Source of the DNA: Brachyspira sp949287565
Lineage (GTDB): Bacteria; Spirochaetota; Brachyspiria; Brachyspirales; Brachyspiraceae
Assembly (NCBI RefSeq): GCF_036997615.1
Contig: NZ_JAWLQA010000002.1
Length of the DNA: 64,000 bases
Direction: 5' to 3' (one strand)
Both the position numbers and the translations under genes were made by a program. Of the stretch, positions 35,854-44,579 are shown in pieces. The stretch's first letter is position 1. Every line of letters begins with the position of its first letter. The notes beneath the pieces were generated by a model that was not told the origin of the DNA, made no database searches, and worked only from the letters and a program-made list of their open reading frames with translations.

Positions 35854-36202
35854 GGAGATGGCGGGACTCGAACCCGCGTCCTACGAAGCGTACCATATTC
35901 ATCTACATAGCATATCTTATCTTTGAAGGTTTCGCCTTATAGGTAGAAGACAAGCAGAAAAACTATAAGACTAGCATGAGTGTACGTAATATTAGGCTCA
36001 TACGGCACCTAATACAAGTTCTATGTGTTTTGGCACCGAAAAAGTAACCCATAGACAAATCACTTAATCAGCGGCAACTTCAATTAAGCTGCGAGTGCAT
36101 ATTCGTCTGCACTTATTGTTCGGTATGATATTAACGTGCATACACCTAGCACGACTATGCAAAATATGTTCCAACCATCGCAGTCGAAGCCGGAGCATCC
36201 CC
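35854..36202 (-). ncRNA. ssrA: Transfer-messenger RNA (tmRNA)
   Basis: 349 nt. On the minus strand the 5' end GGGGAT pairs with the 3' ATCTCC to form the acceptor stem, followed by an A discriminator; CCA is not encoded. The T-arm GCGGGTTCGAGTCCCGC is intact at the 3' end, and the 5' domain has GGCTTCGACTGCG, typical of tmRNA. The resume ORF is read at 36110-36084 as GCA GAC GAA TAT GCA CTC GCA GCT TAA, giving the tag ADEYALAA, whose ALAA end is the classic protease signal. tmRNA rescues stalled ribosomes with SmpB. Its promoter lies at 36226-36253. Confidence 0.95.
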
Positions 36203-36225
36203 TTTCAAAGAACAAATGTTAATTT

Positions 36226-36253
36226 ATATTATCATTTATAAAAAAATTGTCAA
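36226..36253 (-). promoter_or_regulatory. Promoter of the tmRNA gene
   Basis: On the minus strand TTGACA (36253-36248) and TAATAT (36231-36226), spacer 16 bp. The -10 ends about 23 nt before the mature 5' end, which fits a short leader removed by RNase P. Confidence 0.7.
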
Positions 36254-36362
36254 TATTGAAATTGATATTAAAAATCAAAACAATATCTTTTTTAGATATT
36301 TTTATCTTGAATTTTTTCGCTAAATTTTATATCATATTTCAAAACGTATATTTGGAATGATT

Positions 36363-38180
36363 ATGAAAAATAGAATTAGACTAATATTAAGTTTTACAAT
36401 TCCATACATCATTTTTATATCAATAATAGCTGTTATTTTACTCTCAATATTTATTCCTTTAAATAAAGAATTCTATTTCAATAGAATATCATTAAATGTA
36501 GAATTAGCAAAAAGTGATATAGAAAGCCGAGTTGATGATATTGTAAATTCTCTAACCTTTTTAAGTTCTTATGCAGAAATAGGCATTAATACTCCGAATA
36601 TAGCGCAAAGTATTACTAATGTAAAAAAATTCGGTAATTATTTTGATGTATTTTACTGCAATACAGTACCTTATAGCAGGGGAGGTACATTTATAAGTTC
36701 AAGAATAACATATCCTAGTAATTATGATCAAACTGCAAGAGAATGGTATCAGAATGCTTCAAAAAGTCAGAATAGTTTATATATAACAGCCCCGTATATT
36801 GATTTTAATTCAGGTAATTTAGTTATAACATTTATAAATAAGATAATGATTAATAATAGATTAGCTGGATATTTTGGTATTGATTTTGATAATATGAATA
36901 CTGTTATTAGAAATGCTAATAATGATTTTATAGATTCTATAAATGTAATTACTGAAGACGGATTATATATAACTCATGAAAATAATGAATACCTTATGAA
37001 TCCTAATATGATTGTTTTTAATGATGATTTATTTTCGTCATATAAAAATAACATGAATGACTCAGAAATATATGTAAAAGATAATTATTGGTATACTGTA
37101 AGAAAAATTAATAATGCTCCTTGGTATATAGCGGTTAAGGGTGATGCCTCATATTATTTTAATTTAACTAGATATTTAATATTATTCTTAATTGCTTTTG
37201 GAATATTATTTATAATTGGAGAGCTTATAATTGTTTCTATATCTTTAATACCTATTTCTGACAGATTAGATGATGTTATATTGAGTTTAGAGAGCATGGC
37301 TAATGGAGATTTTAGTTCAAGAATTAAAGAGCATAAATTGATGGATAGTAGTGCAAGAAGACTTTCTAGCGTTATGGAAAAGATGCAGAGAAATATTGGA
37401 AAGACTATGTATAAAATAAAAACAGGAGTTGAAGAGGTTAATAAAAATGGAGAGGCTATAGCAAATGTAAGTATAGAATTATCTAATAAGGCTAATGAAC
37501 AGAGCGTGTCTTTGAATAATTTGATAGATGCTATAAATGCAATATCTGCCTCTATTGAGTATGCTTCTAAAAAAACTGACTCTGCCAAAACTATGAGTGA
37601 TGAATCCTTTGAAAACACTAAAGTTGGTGTTAAGATGATTGGCGAAATAAAAGATAATATGAATGAGATAACAGAGGCTAGTAATCAAATCGCTCATATT
37701 ATAGAAACTATACAAGCAATAGCTTCGCAGACAAATATACTTGCTCTTAATGCGGCAGTAGAAGCAGCACGTGCTGGAGATCAGGGAAGAGGTTTTGCTG
37801 TTGTTGCCAGCGAGGTTCGTTCTCTTGCTCAAACAGTAACTAATTCGGCTGATAATATTACAAATATAGTTGAAGGTGCTGTTTCAAAAATAGAGCATGG
37901 AAGTGAATTTGTAAGCAAATCATCTGAAGTTCTTAACAGTATAGAATCATCTTCTTTAGAATCTTCAAATTCTTTATCAGAAATATACAGAATGTCTAAT
38001 GATAAAAAATCAGGTATAAATAATATTAATAATATAGTTGCGAAGATTAATGATATTACAATGAGTAATGCGAAATTTGCAAATGAAAGTGCTGAATCTA
38101 GTATCAAGGCTTCTAAAATAGTAAATGAAATAGTAGATGAACTTTCTTTCTTCAAGTTTAAAAGTTCAAATAAGGATTAG
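36363..38180 (+). CDS. Methyl-accepting chemotaxis protein with a dCache domain (receptor 1)
   Basis: Encodes 605 residues. Two transmembrane helices (about 9-32 and 265-290) frame a periplasmic dCache domain. The amino-acid-binding residues known from PctA-type receptors are present: Y121, R126, W128, Y145 and D174. The cytoplasmic part includes a HAMP-like linker and the signalling tip IETIQAIASQTNILALNAAVEAARAG followed by RGFAVVASEVRSLA. It should signal through CheW and CheA. The ATG at 36363 is preferred (GGA about 6 nt upstream) over the one at 36357. A second receptor gene begins 6 bp downstream. Confidence 0.93.
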   Translation: MKNRIRLILSFTIPYIIFISIIAVILLSIFIPLNKEFYFNRISLNVELAKSDIESRVDDIVNSLTFLSSYAEIGINTPNIAQSITNVKKFGNYFDVFYCNTVPYSRGGTFISSRITYPSNYDQTAREWYQNASKSQNSLYITAPYIDFNSGNLVITFINKIMINNRLAGYFGIDFDNMNTVIRNANNDFIDSINVITEDGLYITHENNEYLMNPNMIVFNDDLFSSYKNNMNDSEIYVKDNYWYTVRKINNAPWYIAVKGDASYYFNLTRYLILFLIAFGILFIIGELIIVSISLIPISDRLDDVILSLESMANGDFSSRIKEHKLMDSSARRLSSVMEKMQRNIGKTMYKIKTGVEEVNKNGEAIANVSIELSNKANEQSVSLNNLIDAINAISASIEYASKKTDSAKTMSDESFENTKVGVKMIGEIKDNMNEITEASNQIAHIIETIQAIASQTNILALNAAVEAARAGDQGRGFAVVASEVRSLAQTVTNSADNITNIVEGAVSKIEHGSEFVSKSSEVLNSIESSSLESSNSLSEIYRMSNDKKSGINNINNIVAKINDITMSNAKFANESAESSIKASKIVNEIVDELSFFKFKSSNKD

Positions 38181-38186
38181 AATAAG

Positions 38187-40007
38187 ATGAAAAAAAATAT
38201 TAAGCTTTTATTAAAATTAATAATTCCATATTCTTTATTTATTATAATAACATCTGCTATTATATTTGTTTTGTTTACAAGAGCATATAAATCTGATTAT
38301 TTAGATCAGATATCAATAAATATAGATAAAATCGGATACTATATACAAAGAGATATCGATAATGTAAATTTGGTATTAAATATGCTTGATTCTTATGCTG
38401 TAGCTGATTTAACTCCTTATGAAATGGGTTTATCTATGAGTAATGTTTATAATAAAAGACAGGAATTTTTTGATATACTCTATGGTTCTACAGTTCCATT
38501 TTCAGAAGGCGGATTATTTTTGAGCGTAACACATAAATATCCTACTAATTATGATCAAACTTCAAGAGTATGGTATAAATCTGCTTTAAGCACTAATGGA
38601 ATATATATTACAGATCCTTATATAGATTTTAATACACAAAAACTTTTAATCACTTTTTCAAAGGCTGTTTATACTAATGGAAGATTGAAAGGTGTTATAG
38701 GTATAGACTTTTCAAGTGTAAGTAATGTAAGAACAGAGGGCAATATAGATAAAAATAATATATTCTTAATTACATCCGATGGGCTTTATATTAAGCATAG
38801 TAATAGTGATTATGTTCTAAAAGAAGGAGTTACTATATTTAATACTGATAAAACATTTGAAGGTGCTGAAGAGTATGTTAATAATATATCTTCGCCTATT
38901 AAGATAAAAAATAATAATTGGTACTCTATTCGTAAAATACCTAATACTAAGATGGCTTTAGCTGTTAAAGGAAGTTTGGACGATTATAAATCTATTTTTA
39001 AGAAAACGTTTTTTATATTTTTATTAATACTAATATTTTTATTAGTTATGGGATTATTCTTAACAACTATTGTTCTTCTTCCTCTTTCAAAGTATTTGGA
39101 TATGGCAATTACGGCTATTGATAATATGGCAGATGGTAATTTCTCATATAGAATAGATAAATCTATATTATCAAAGGGTAATAGGGCAGGTGATTTGGCT
39201 CGTGCTATAGATAAAATGGAAGCGAATATTGGAAAATTAATATTTAAAATAAAAAAAGCAATAGAAGATATTAATGCTGTAGGTGTAGAAATATCGCAAT
39301 CAAGTGAGAAGCTGCTTGAAAGAGCTTATGTACAGGCTGTTAATCTTGAAAAACTTGATGAGGCTTTAAAAGATATAGGAACAGCAATTAATTTATCATC
39401 AATAAGTGTTGCTACCTCTAAAGATTCTATGGAAAAGATGGAGAATACAACTCAAACAGGTGTTCAAACTATAAATGAAATAGAAAGCAATATGAATGAA
39501 ATACAGGCTTCAAGTAAAAAGATATTCGAGATAACAAAGTCTATAGAATCAATAGCATTGCAGACTAATATATTAGCTCTTAATGCCGCAGTAGAAGCAG
39601 CAAGGGCAGGAGAGCAGGGCAGAGGTTTTGCGGTTGTTGCAAGCGAAATAAGAAAATTGGCTACTACTGTTTCACAGGCTACAAAAGACATTACTGTTAT
39701 AGTTGAAAATGCTGTAACTAAAATAGATAATGGAAGTACTTCAGTTTCAAGAACTTCTAAAACATTGGATAGTATAGCAAAAAGTTCTGTTGAAACTTCT
39801 TCTATACTTTTGGACATATCAGCCTCTTCAAATGAGGAAATAGAGCGTATAAATAATATTAATAATGATATAGGCATTATTAATGAAATAATGATAAAAA
39901 ATGAAGAGCTTTCAAAAGAAGCTTCAGAAGCTAGTGCTAAAACTTCAAAAATGGCTGAAGATATAGTAAAAGAATTGTCATTCTTTAAATTTGGTCATGG
40001 TAAGTAA
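38187..40007 (+). CDS. Methyl-accepting chemotaxis protein with a dCache domain (receptor 2)
   Basis: Encodes 606 residues with the same architecture as the gene just upstream, and clearly a tandem paralogue. The ligand motif is Y122, R127, W129, Y145 and D174, again the amino-acid-sensing set. The tip sequence is ITKSIESIALQTNILALNAAVEAARAGEQGRGFAVVASEIRKLA. The two sensor domains differ substantially outside the motif, so they may prefer different amino acids. The 6-bp gap from receptor 1 implies one transcript, ended by the terminator at 40045-40087. Confidence 0.93.
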   Translation: MKKNIKLLLKLIIPYSLFIIITSAIIFVLFTRAYKSDYLDQISINIDKIGYYIQRDIDNVNLVLNMLDSYAVADLTPYEMGLSMSNVYNKRQEFFDILYGSTVPFSEGGLFLSVTHKYPTNYDQTSRVWYKSALSTNGIYITDPYIDFNTQKLLITFSKAVYTNGRLKGVIGIDFSSVSNVRTEGNIDKNNIFLITSDGLYIKHSNSDYVLKEGVTIFNTDKTFEGAEEYVNNISSPIKIKNNNWYSIRKIPNTKMALAVKGSLDDYKSIFKKTFFIFLLILIFLLVMGLFLTTIVLLPLSKYLDMAITAIDNMADGNFSYRIDKSILSKGNRAGDLARAIDKMEANIGKLIFKIKKAIEDINAVGVEISQSSEKLLERAYVQAVNLEKLDEALKDIGTAINLSSISVATSKDSMEKMENTTQTGVQTINEIESNMNEIQASSKKIFEITKSIESIALQTNILALNAAVEAARAGEQGRGFAVVASEIRKLATTVSQATKDITVIVENAVTKIDNGSTSVSRTSKTLDSIAKSSVETSSILLDISASSNEEIERINNINNDIGIINEIMIKNEELSKEASEASAKTSKMAEDIVKELSFFKFGHGK

Positions 40008-40044
40008 AATGATATTAAATAAAATAAATTGAGAGTAAATAAAA

Positions 40045-40087
40045 AAATAGTAAAACAATAGATATTAAATTGTTTTACTATTTTTTT
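40045..40087. terminator. Bidirectional terminator between receptor 2 and the LysM gene
   Basis: A perfect 15-bp stem (40045-40059 with 40069-40083), 9-nt loop, A-run on the left and T-run on the right. It serves both convergent genes. Confidence 0.92.
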
Positions 40088-40124
40088 ATTATATAAAATT
40101 CTATTTTTGTAGGAATAATTTTCT

Positions 40125-41951
40125 TTAACTTTTAGGAAGAAGTTTTACAGGATCTACTGCTCTTCCCTGATAAGAAATTTTAAAGTATAATTCGCTTCTG
40201 TCTATCATACCTGTATCACCGATATCGCCTATATAATCTCCTTTTTTTACTATATCTCCAAGTTTTACATTTATTTTAGAAAGATGAGCATAAGAAGTAT
40301 TATATCCGTTTTTATGTTTAAGTATTATAACAGTACCGAATCCTCTTATATTATCAGCATACTCTACTATTCCGTCATCAGAAGCTACAACTTTATCTCC
40401 CACATCTCCTAATATATTAACGCCTCTATTTGCAAGTTTATCAGAAGCTACTCCATATCCTGAAATTATTATACCTTTATAAGGCCATATAAAAGAACTT
40501 TCAGGCAATATAGAATCATCATTAAAAGAATATGGAACCATTTTAGCTGTTTTTACTTTTAAATTTGCACCAACATATAATTTATATGCATTAGCATTTT
40601 TTATATTATTAAGCTGCATTAAATCTCTTAAATCCATTTTATGTTTTTTAGCTATTGAATATAAACTATCACCGCTTTGTACTTTATAATTTGATATTAC
40701 TAAAGTGGTTGTTTTTTTAGGATTAGCATATACTTTAAGAGTATCTCCAACCTTCAAAATATATTTATCATTTATATTATTTATAGAATATAATTCTACT
40801 AAATCCATTCCTCTTGCTAAAGCTATTTCGCTTAAAGTATCTCCGCTTTTAACTTTATAATTTTCTAAAGTTCTATATGCGGTTGTCTGTGAAGAACTTC
40901 CTATACTAATATTATCATATATTTTTAAAGTATCTCCAACTTTAAGTACATAATTATTTTTGAGATTATTTAACTGAAGCAAATCTTTTAAAGACATAGA
41001 ATTCTTTAATGCTATATCTCCAAGTGTATCTCCGCTTTTTACCCTATATGTTTTTATAGTTTTGCTTTGTGCATTAGAGGCACTTGCTCTTGCATATATT
41101 TTTAATTTTTCTCCTGTTCTTAATTTGTATTTTAAAGGATCATCTATATTATTAATTTTTAGAAAATCATTTACACTAATATCATTTTGAAATGCTATTC
41201 CGTATAAAGTGTCGCCGCTTTTTACAGTATAATATTCAATTTCTTTTCCTGTATCTTTTTCATTATTAGTATTTAAATTATTCTCTTTTTTAGATGATTT
41301 TACATACATAGTTTTACCTACATATAGTTTGTATTTATCAGGATCATCTATATTATTGATTTTCAAAAATTCGCTTGCTGTCATACCATGAGAGAAAGCT
41401 ATTCCATATAAGGTATCACCGCTTTGTACCTTATAAGTATCATAACCCTCTGTATTATTATCATTGCTGTTATTTATTACATTATTTGAAGGCGAATTAC
41501 TTTCTTTTTGATTATTTGCCACTTTAAGAGTTTGTCCCACTCTAAGATTATATTTATTGGCATCTTTAATATTATTTATAGCTAGAAATTCATTAGCAGT
41601 CATTCCATGAGCAAATGCTATACCAAATAAAGTATCACCATTTTTTACTTTATAATCTTTATATGAGTTTCCTTCTTCTCCTTTCAAGCCGAAAACTTTA
41701 TTATTGGTATCATATACAAGAGTGTAGCCTTGCTCTTTTACTTTTAAAATTTCTCCTACTCTAAGATTATATTTATCCGGATCTTTTATATTATTAATTT
41801 TTAAAAATTCGCTTGCACTCATATCATGAGCGAATGCTATTCCGAATAAAGTATCTCCATTTTTTACTTTATAATCTATATAATCAGCCGCGAAATTAAG
41901 CGAGGCAAAAGTGCATCCTATAATGGAAGCATATTTAAAAATATTTTTCAT
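40125..41951 (-). CDS. Seven-LysM protein with a degenerate M23 (LytM/EnvC-like) domain
   Basis: Encodes 608 residues with a signal peptide (cleavage near NFA, residue 21). Seven LysM repeats of 43-47 residues follow (pattern YKVKxGDTLxGIA ... INNIxDxxKYxLxVGxxLKV), which bind peptidoglycan. The C-terminal M23 fold (about 490-605) has lost its zinc ligands: N508 and N512 replace the HxxxD pair and E587/Y589 replace the HxH pair; only H556 (YAHLS) remains. The ending LYFKISYQGRAVDPVKLL resembles EnvC and NlpD, which activate amidases without cutting peptidoglycan themselves. A role in activating cell-wall hydrolysis is inferred. Confidence 0.9.
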   Translation of the reverse strand: MKNIFKYASIIGCTFASLNFAADYIDYKVKNGDTLFGIAFAHDMSASEFLKINNIKDPDKYNLRVGEILKVKEQGYTLVYDTNNKVFGLKGEEGNSYKDYKVKNGDTLFGIAFAHGMTANEFLAINNIKDANKYNLRVGQTLKVANNQKESNSPSNNVINNSNDNNTEGYDTYKVQSGDTLYGIAFSHGMTASEFLKINNIDDPDKYKLYVGKTMYVKSSKKENNLNTNNEKDTGKEIEYYTVKSGDTLYGIAFQNDISVNDFLKINNIDDPLKYKLRTGEKLKIYARASASNAQSKTIKTYRVKSGDTLGDIALKNSMSLKDLLQLNNLKNNYVLKVGDTLKIYDNISIGSSSQTTAYRTLENYKVKSGDTLSEIALARGMDLVELYSINNINDKYILKVGDTLKVYANPKKTTTLVISNYKVQSGDSLYSIAKKHKMDLRDLMQLNNIKNANAYKLYVGANLKVKTAKMVPYSFNDDSILPESSFIWPYKGIIISGYGVASDKLANRGVNILGDVGDKVVASDDGIVEYADNIRGFGTVIILKHKNGYNTSYAHLSKINVKLGDIVKKGDYIGDIGDTGMIDRSELYFKISYQGRAVDPVKLLPKS

Positions 41952-41983
41952 AATTATTATTTTTTCAGTTCAATATAAAGGCT

Positions 41984-42262
41984 TTAATTTGCTATTTCAA
42001 AAACTTCATCTACAAGAGGGTCTGAAGGTGTAACCGTAACAGTTACCTCTTTAACGCTTGACATTTGAGGTCCTATCTTTATTTTTTCTACAAACTCATC
42101 AATATCATTTTTGGTTTGTAAATATCCGATTACTTCTACAGAACCGTCATAATTATTCCACACTTTTCCGCCGACTTTCATTTCATCGGCAACCTGTTTA
42201 GCATAGTATCTGAAGCCTACGCCTTGAACTCTTCCTTTTAATATAATATCTACTTTAAACAT
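41984..42262 (-). CDS. acyP: Acylphosphatase
   Basis: Encodes 92 residues, the standard length. It hydrolyses acyl phosphates such as acetyl or carbamoyl phosphate. GRVQGVGFRYYAKQ holds the catalytic R18, and GKVWNNYDGSVEV holds the catalytic N36. It is 33 bp upstream of the LysM gene on the same strand, possibly cotranscribed. Confidence 0.95.
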   Translation of the reverse strand: MFKVDIILKGRVQGVGFRYYAKQVADEMKVGGKVWNNYDGSVEVIGYLQTKNDIDEFVEKIKIGPQMSSVKEVTVTVTPSDPLVDEVFEIAN

Positions 42263-42313
42263 ATATCAATTATCGGAAATATATTTTATTGAATTTATAT
42301 CAATAAATAAAAA

Positions 42314-42342
42314 TTGACAATTTATATAAACGATTATAAAAT
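42314..42342 (+). promoter_or_regulatory. Promoter of the RsmC-like methyltransferase, possibly leaderless
   Basis: TTGACA (42314-42319) and TAAAAT (42337-42342), spacer 17 bp. The -10 ends only 7 bp before the ATG at 42350, so transcription would start at or next to the initiation codon. Confidence 0.6.
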
Positions 42343-42349
42343 ACTTTAA

Positions 42350-42985
42350 ATGTATGATATTGAAATTACTATAAAAAATATTGATTTAAAATTTAATTCA
42401 AGTGATAAACTCTTTTCGCCTAGAAATGTAGATATAGGAACATTATATATGATTGATGAGGTGAATTTTGAAAATGAAAGTAAAATTTTAGATTTAGGCT
42501 GCGGATATGGTTTTGTAGGGATATTAGCGGCAAAAATAATAGGCGAAGATAAGGTAGTTATGTGCGATATAGATACTGAGGCTGTGGAAATGTCAAAGCA
42601 TAATGCTGTTTTAAATAATGTTGAAAATATTAATATTATACAAAGCGATGGATTAAAAAATATAATTGATAAAGACTTTTCTATGATACTTTCAAATCCT
42701 CCTTATCATACAGACTTTTCTGTGGCAAAGCACTTTATAGAATCAGGATTTTATAAATTAGCATTGAATGGTAAATTTATAATGGTAACTAAAAGGCTTG
42801 ATTGGTATAAAAATAAACTTTCATCTGTATTTGGCGGTGTGAAAGTGAAAGAAAAAAATGGATATTATATTTTTATATCTGAAAAGAGAAATATGATTGA
42901 CTCAAATAAATTAAAGAAAAAATTAAAAAAAGAAAATAAAGAAATTCTTAAGAGTATGAAATCTAATAAGAAGAATTATAAATGA
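42350..42985 (+). CDS. RsmC-like class I methyltransferase (rRNA/nucleic-acid N-methyltransferase)
   Basis: Encodes 211 residues. SAM motif I is ILDLGCGYGFVGI (46-58), the acidic strand-2 end is MCDID, and motif IV is SNPPYHTDFSVAKHF (NPPY at 116-119). NPPY is typical of enzymes that methylate an exocyclic base nitrogen; the NPPYHTDFSVAK variant is that of 16S rRNA G1207 methyltransferases, here as the single MTS domain. The Lys-rich C-terminal tail of about 35 residues may contact RNA. Its 3' end overlaps the convergent PAP2 gene by 10 bp. No ribosome-binding site is visible. Confidence 0.85.
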   Translation: MYDIEITIKNIDLKFNSSDKLFSPRNVDIGTLYMIDEVNFENESKILDLGCGYGFVGILAAKIIGEDKVVMCDIDTEAVEMSKHNAVLNNVENINIIQSDGLKNIIDKDFSMILSNPPYHTDFSVAKHFIESGFYKLALNGKFIMVTKRLDWYKNKLSSVFGGVKVKEKNGYYIFISEKRNMIDSNKLKKKLKKENKEILKSMKSNKKNYK

Positions 42986-43653
42986 CCTATTATAGGAATC
43001 CCTGTAAGATAGAAAAATATCACATTTGCTAAAAGCCCTATTAAAGTACCAAAAATTATACCAAATACTACATCAAAAGGGTAATGCAGCCCTACATATA
43101 CACGGCTGAATGCTATAAGAGAAGCTATAGGATAAAATAATAAAGCTGAATATAAACTGTAACTGCCCATAGAAAATGATACCGAAAAAGCTACCATTGT
43201 ATGTCCTGACGGAAAAGAATGTTTATCGGGCGGATACATAATAGGTGTTTTTTGATGTTTTTTATAAGGGCGTGTCCTGCTGAAGAAACTTTTTATATAT
43301 AAGAATAAAAATATACATATAAAAATACCTGTTACTGCTCTTGAAAAATATAAAACTGCATAATCTATTCTAAACATATAGAATATTAAATAGATTATCA
43401 TCCATATATATCCGTCCCCCATTCTGCTCATGAATTTCATGAAGCTTTTTACAGGACCTTTTCTATTGTCTTTGAATATTTTTAAAAATAATTTGCTGTC
43501 TATATTGGACATAAATCTTATCAATGGAAGATTATTGATATAATTGATTCTTCTTTGTTTTCTTCGTTTCTTTAGAATTTTTTTGATTTTTTTTCTAATT
43601 TTTTTACGATTCTTAGGATTATTATCATTAATATTATTTTGTTCGTTTTCCAT
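42976..43653 (-). CDS. PAP2-family phosphatase
   Basis: Encodes 225 residues from the ATG at 43653; the frame is open to 43710, where another ATG is possible. All three motifs are there: KSFFSRTRP, PSGHT and SRVYVGLHYPFD, giving the His nucleophile and acid/base of the vanadium-haloperoxidase/PAP2 fold. About five transmembrane helices follow a very basic head (NRKKIRKKIKKILKKRRKQRR). Such enzymes dephosphorylate phosphatidate, undecaprenyl pyrophosphate or similar lipids; the substrate is not determinable here. Confidence 0.88.
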   Translation of the reverse strand: MENEQNNINDNNPKNRKKIRKKIKKILKKRRKQRRINYINNLPLIRFMSNIDSKLFLKIFKDNRKGPVKSFMKFMSRMGDGYIWMIIYLIFYMFRIDYAVLYFSRAVTGIFICIFLFLYIKSFFSRTRPYKKHQKTPIMYPPDKHSFPSGHTMVAFSVSFSMGSYSLYSALLFYPIASLIAFSRVYVGLHYPFDVVFGIIFGTLIGLLANVIFFYLTGIPIIGHL

Positions 43654-43826
43654 ATAAGAAGTCCAGTTTAATGATTTATAATAAAATACCATAAAATATA
43701 AATAAATCAACTATTATAAATAAATTTGAAAATATATATACATTTTAAAATATTTAGTGATTTTTTTAAAGTTTCCGAAAATGGTACAAACATATAAGGA
43801 AAATTTAATTTTTAGGATATGAAAAG

Positions 43827-44579
43827 GTGCTTGTAGGAAATGATGCTTATGAAAAGTTTATAGACTATATAGAAAATGTTATAAACTTTAATTTTTTATC
43901 TCATATACCAGGCTCTGATGATACTATAGAAATGCAAAGGGAGTCTATAATTAATATAGTAAAAAGATCAAATACTAATGAATCTTTTTTGGACTACATA
44001 TCGTACACATACACTATATTTGAAAATGATATAATAAAACAGATATTATCTATATCTTGGGTTAAAGGAAATGGAGAACAGGATAAAATAATAAATGATG
44101 ATAAGTTTGAATTAGATAGTGAAGAATTAGTTAATTATATTTCTATACTTTTAGTATTAAGAGATGTAATGCATACAAGCTATATAGCATCTCTTCCGAT
44201 ATACTATGAATATAAATATGAGCAAAAAGAATTCATAGACAAAGCTAGAGAAATGATAGAACATTCTATATCTAATATATCTACTTTGGAGCATATTAAT
44301 CCTATATTCATAGCAATAGCAGCAAAAAGCGTTATTCCTTATTCTATGACAAATGATGAGCTTTCTTCTTCATCTAAGTTAATAGCGATACTTTTTAATT
44401 TGTCAAGGATAATGGCATCATATCCTTATACTGATAAAACTATAGAAGATACTCAGCCCATATTTTCAAGTGCTTTGTATAATTTGGTTAATAATGCTTC
44501 TTTCTTAGGTTTAGATTATAAAATGATTAGAGTCATATATGATAAAGCAAAAACAGGAGAAATAAAGTGGAAAAATTAA
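43827..44579 (+). CDS. Hypothetical helical protein, first of an unknown two-gene unit
   Basis: Encodes 250 residues from a GTG at 43827, with AGGAT about 8 nt upstream. It looks soluble and mainly helical (DTIEMQRESIINIVKRSNTNESFLDYISYTYTIFENDI). No signal peptide, membrane segment or known motif was recognised. The last 13 nt overlap the start of the next gene, so the two are translationally coupled. Confidence 0.7.
   Translation: MLVGNDAYEKFIDYIENVINFNFLSHIPGSDDTIEMQRESIINIVKRSNTNESFLDYISYTYTIFENDIIKQILSISWVKGNGEQDKIINDDKFELDSEELVNYISILLVLRDVMHTSYIASLPIYYEYKYEQKEFIDKAREMIEHSISNISTLEHINPIFIAIAAKSVIPYSMTNDELSSSSKLIAILFNLSRIMASYPYTDKTIEDTQPIFSSALYNLVNNASFLGLDYKMIRVIYDKAKTGEIKWKN

Noticed and set aside
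35816..35902. N-terminal extension of the small minus-strand protein up to 35902
   Set aside because: These 29 codons run through the 3' end of tmRNA, including its T-arm; the ATG at 35815 is better.
37154..38155. Minus-strand ORFs opposite the first chemoreceptor
   Set aside because: Opposite-strand shadows of the signalling domain; no ribosome-binding sites or family features.
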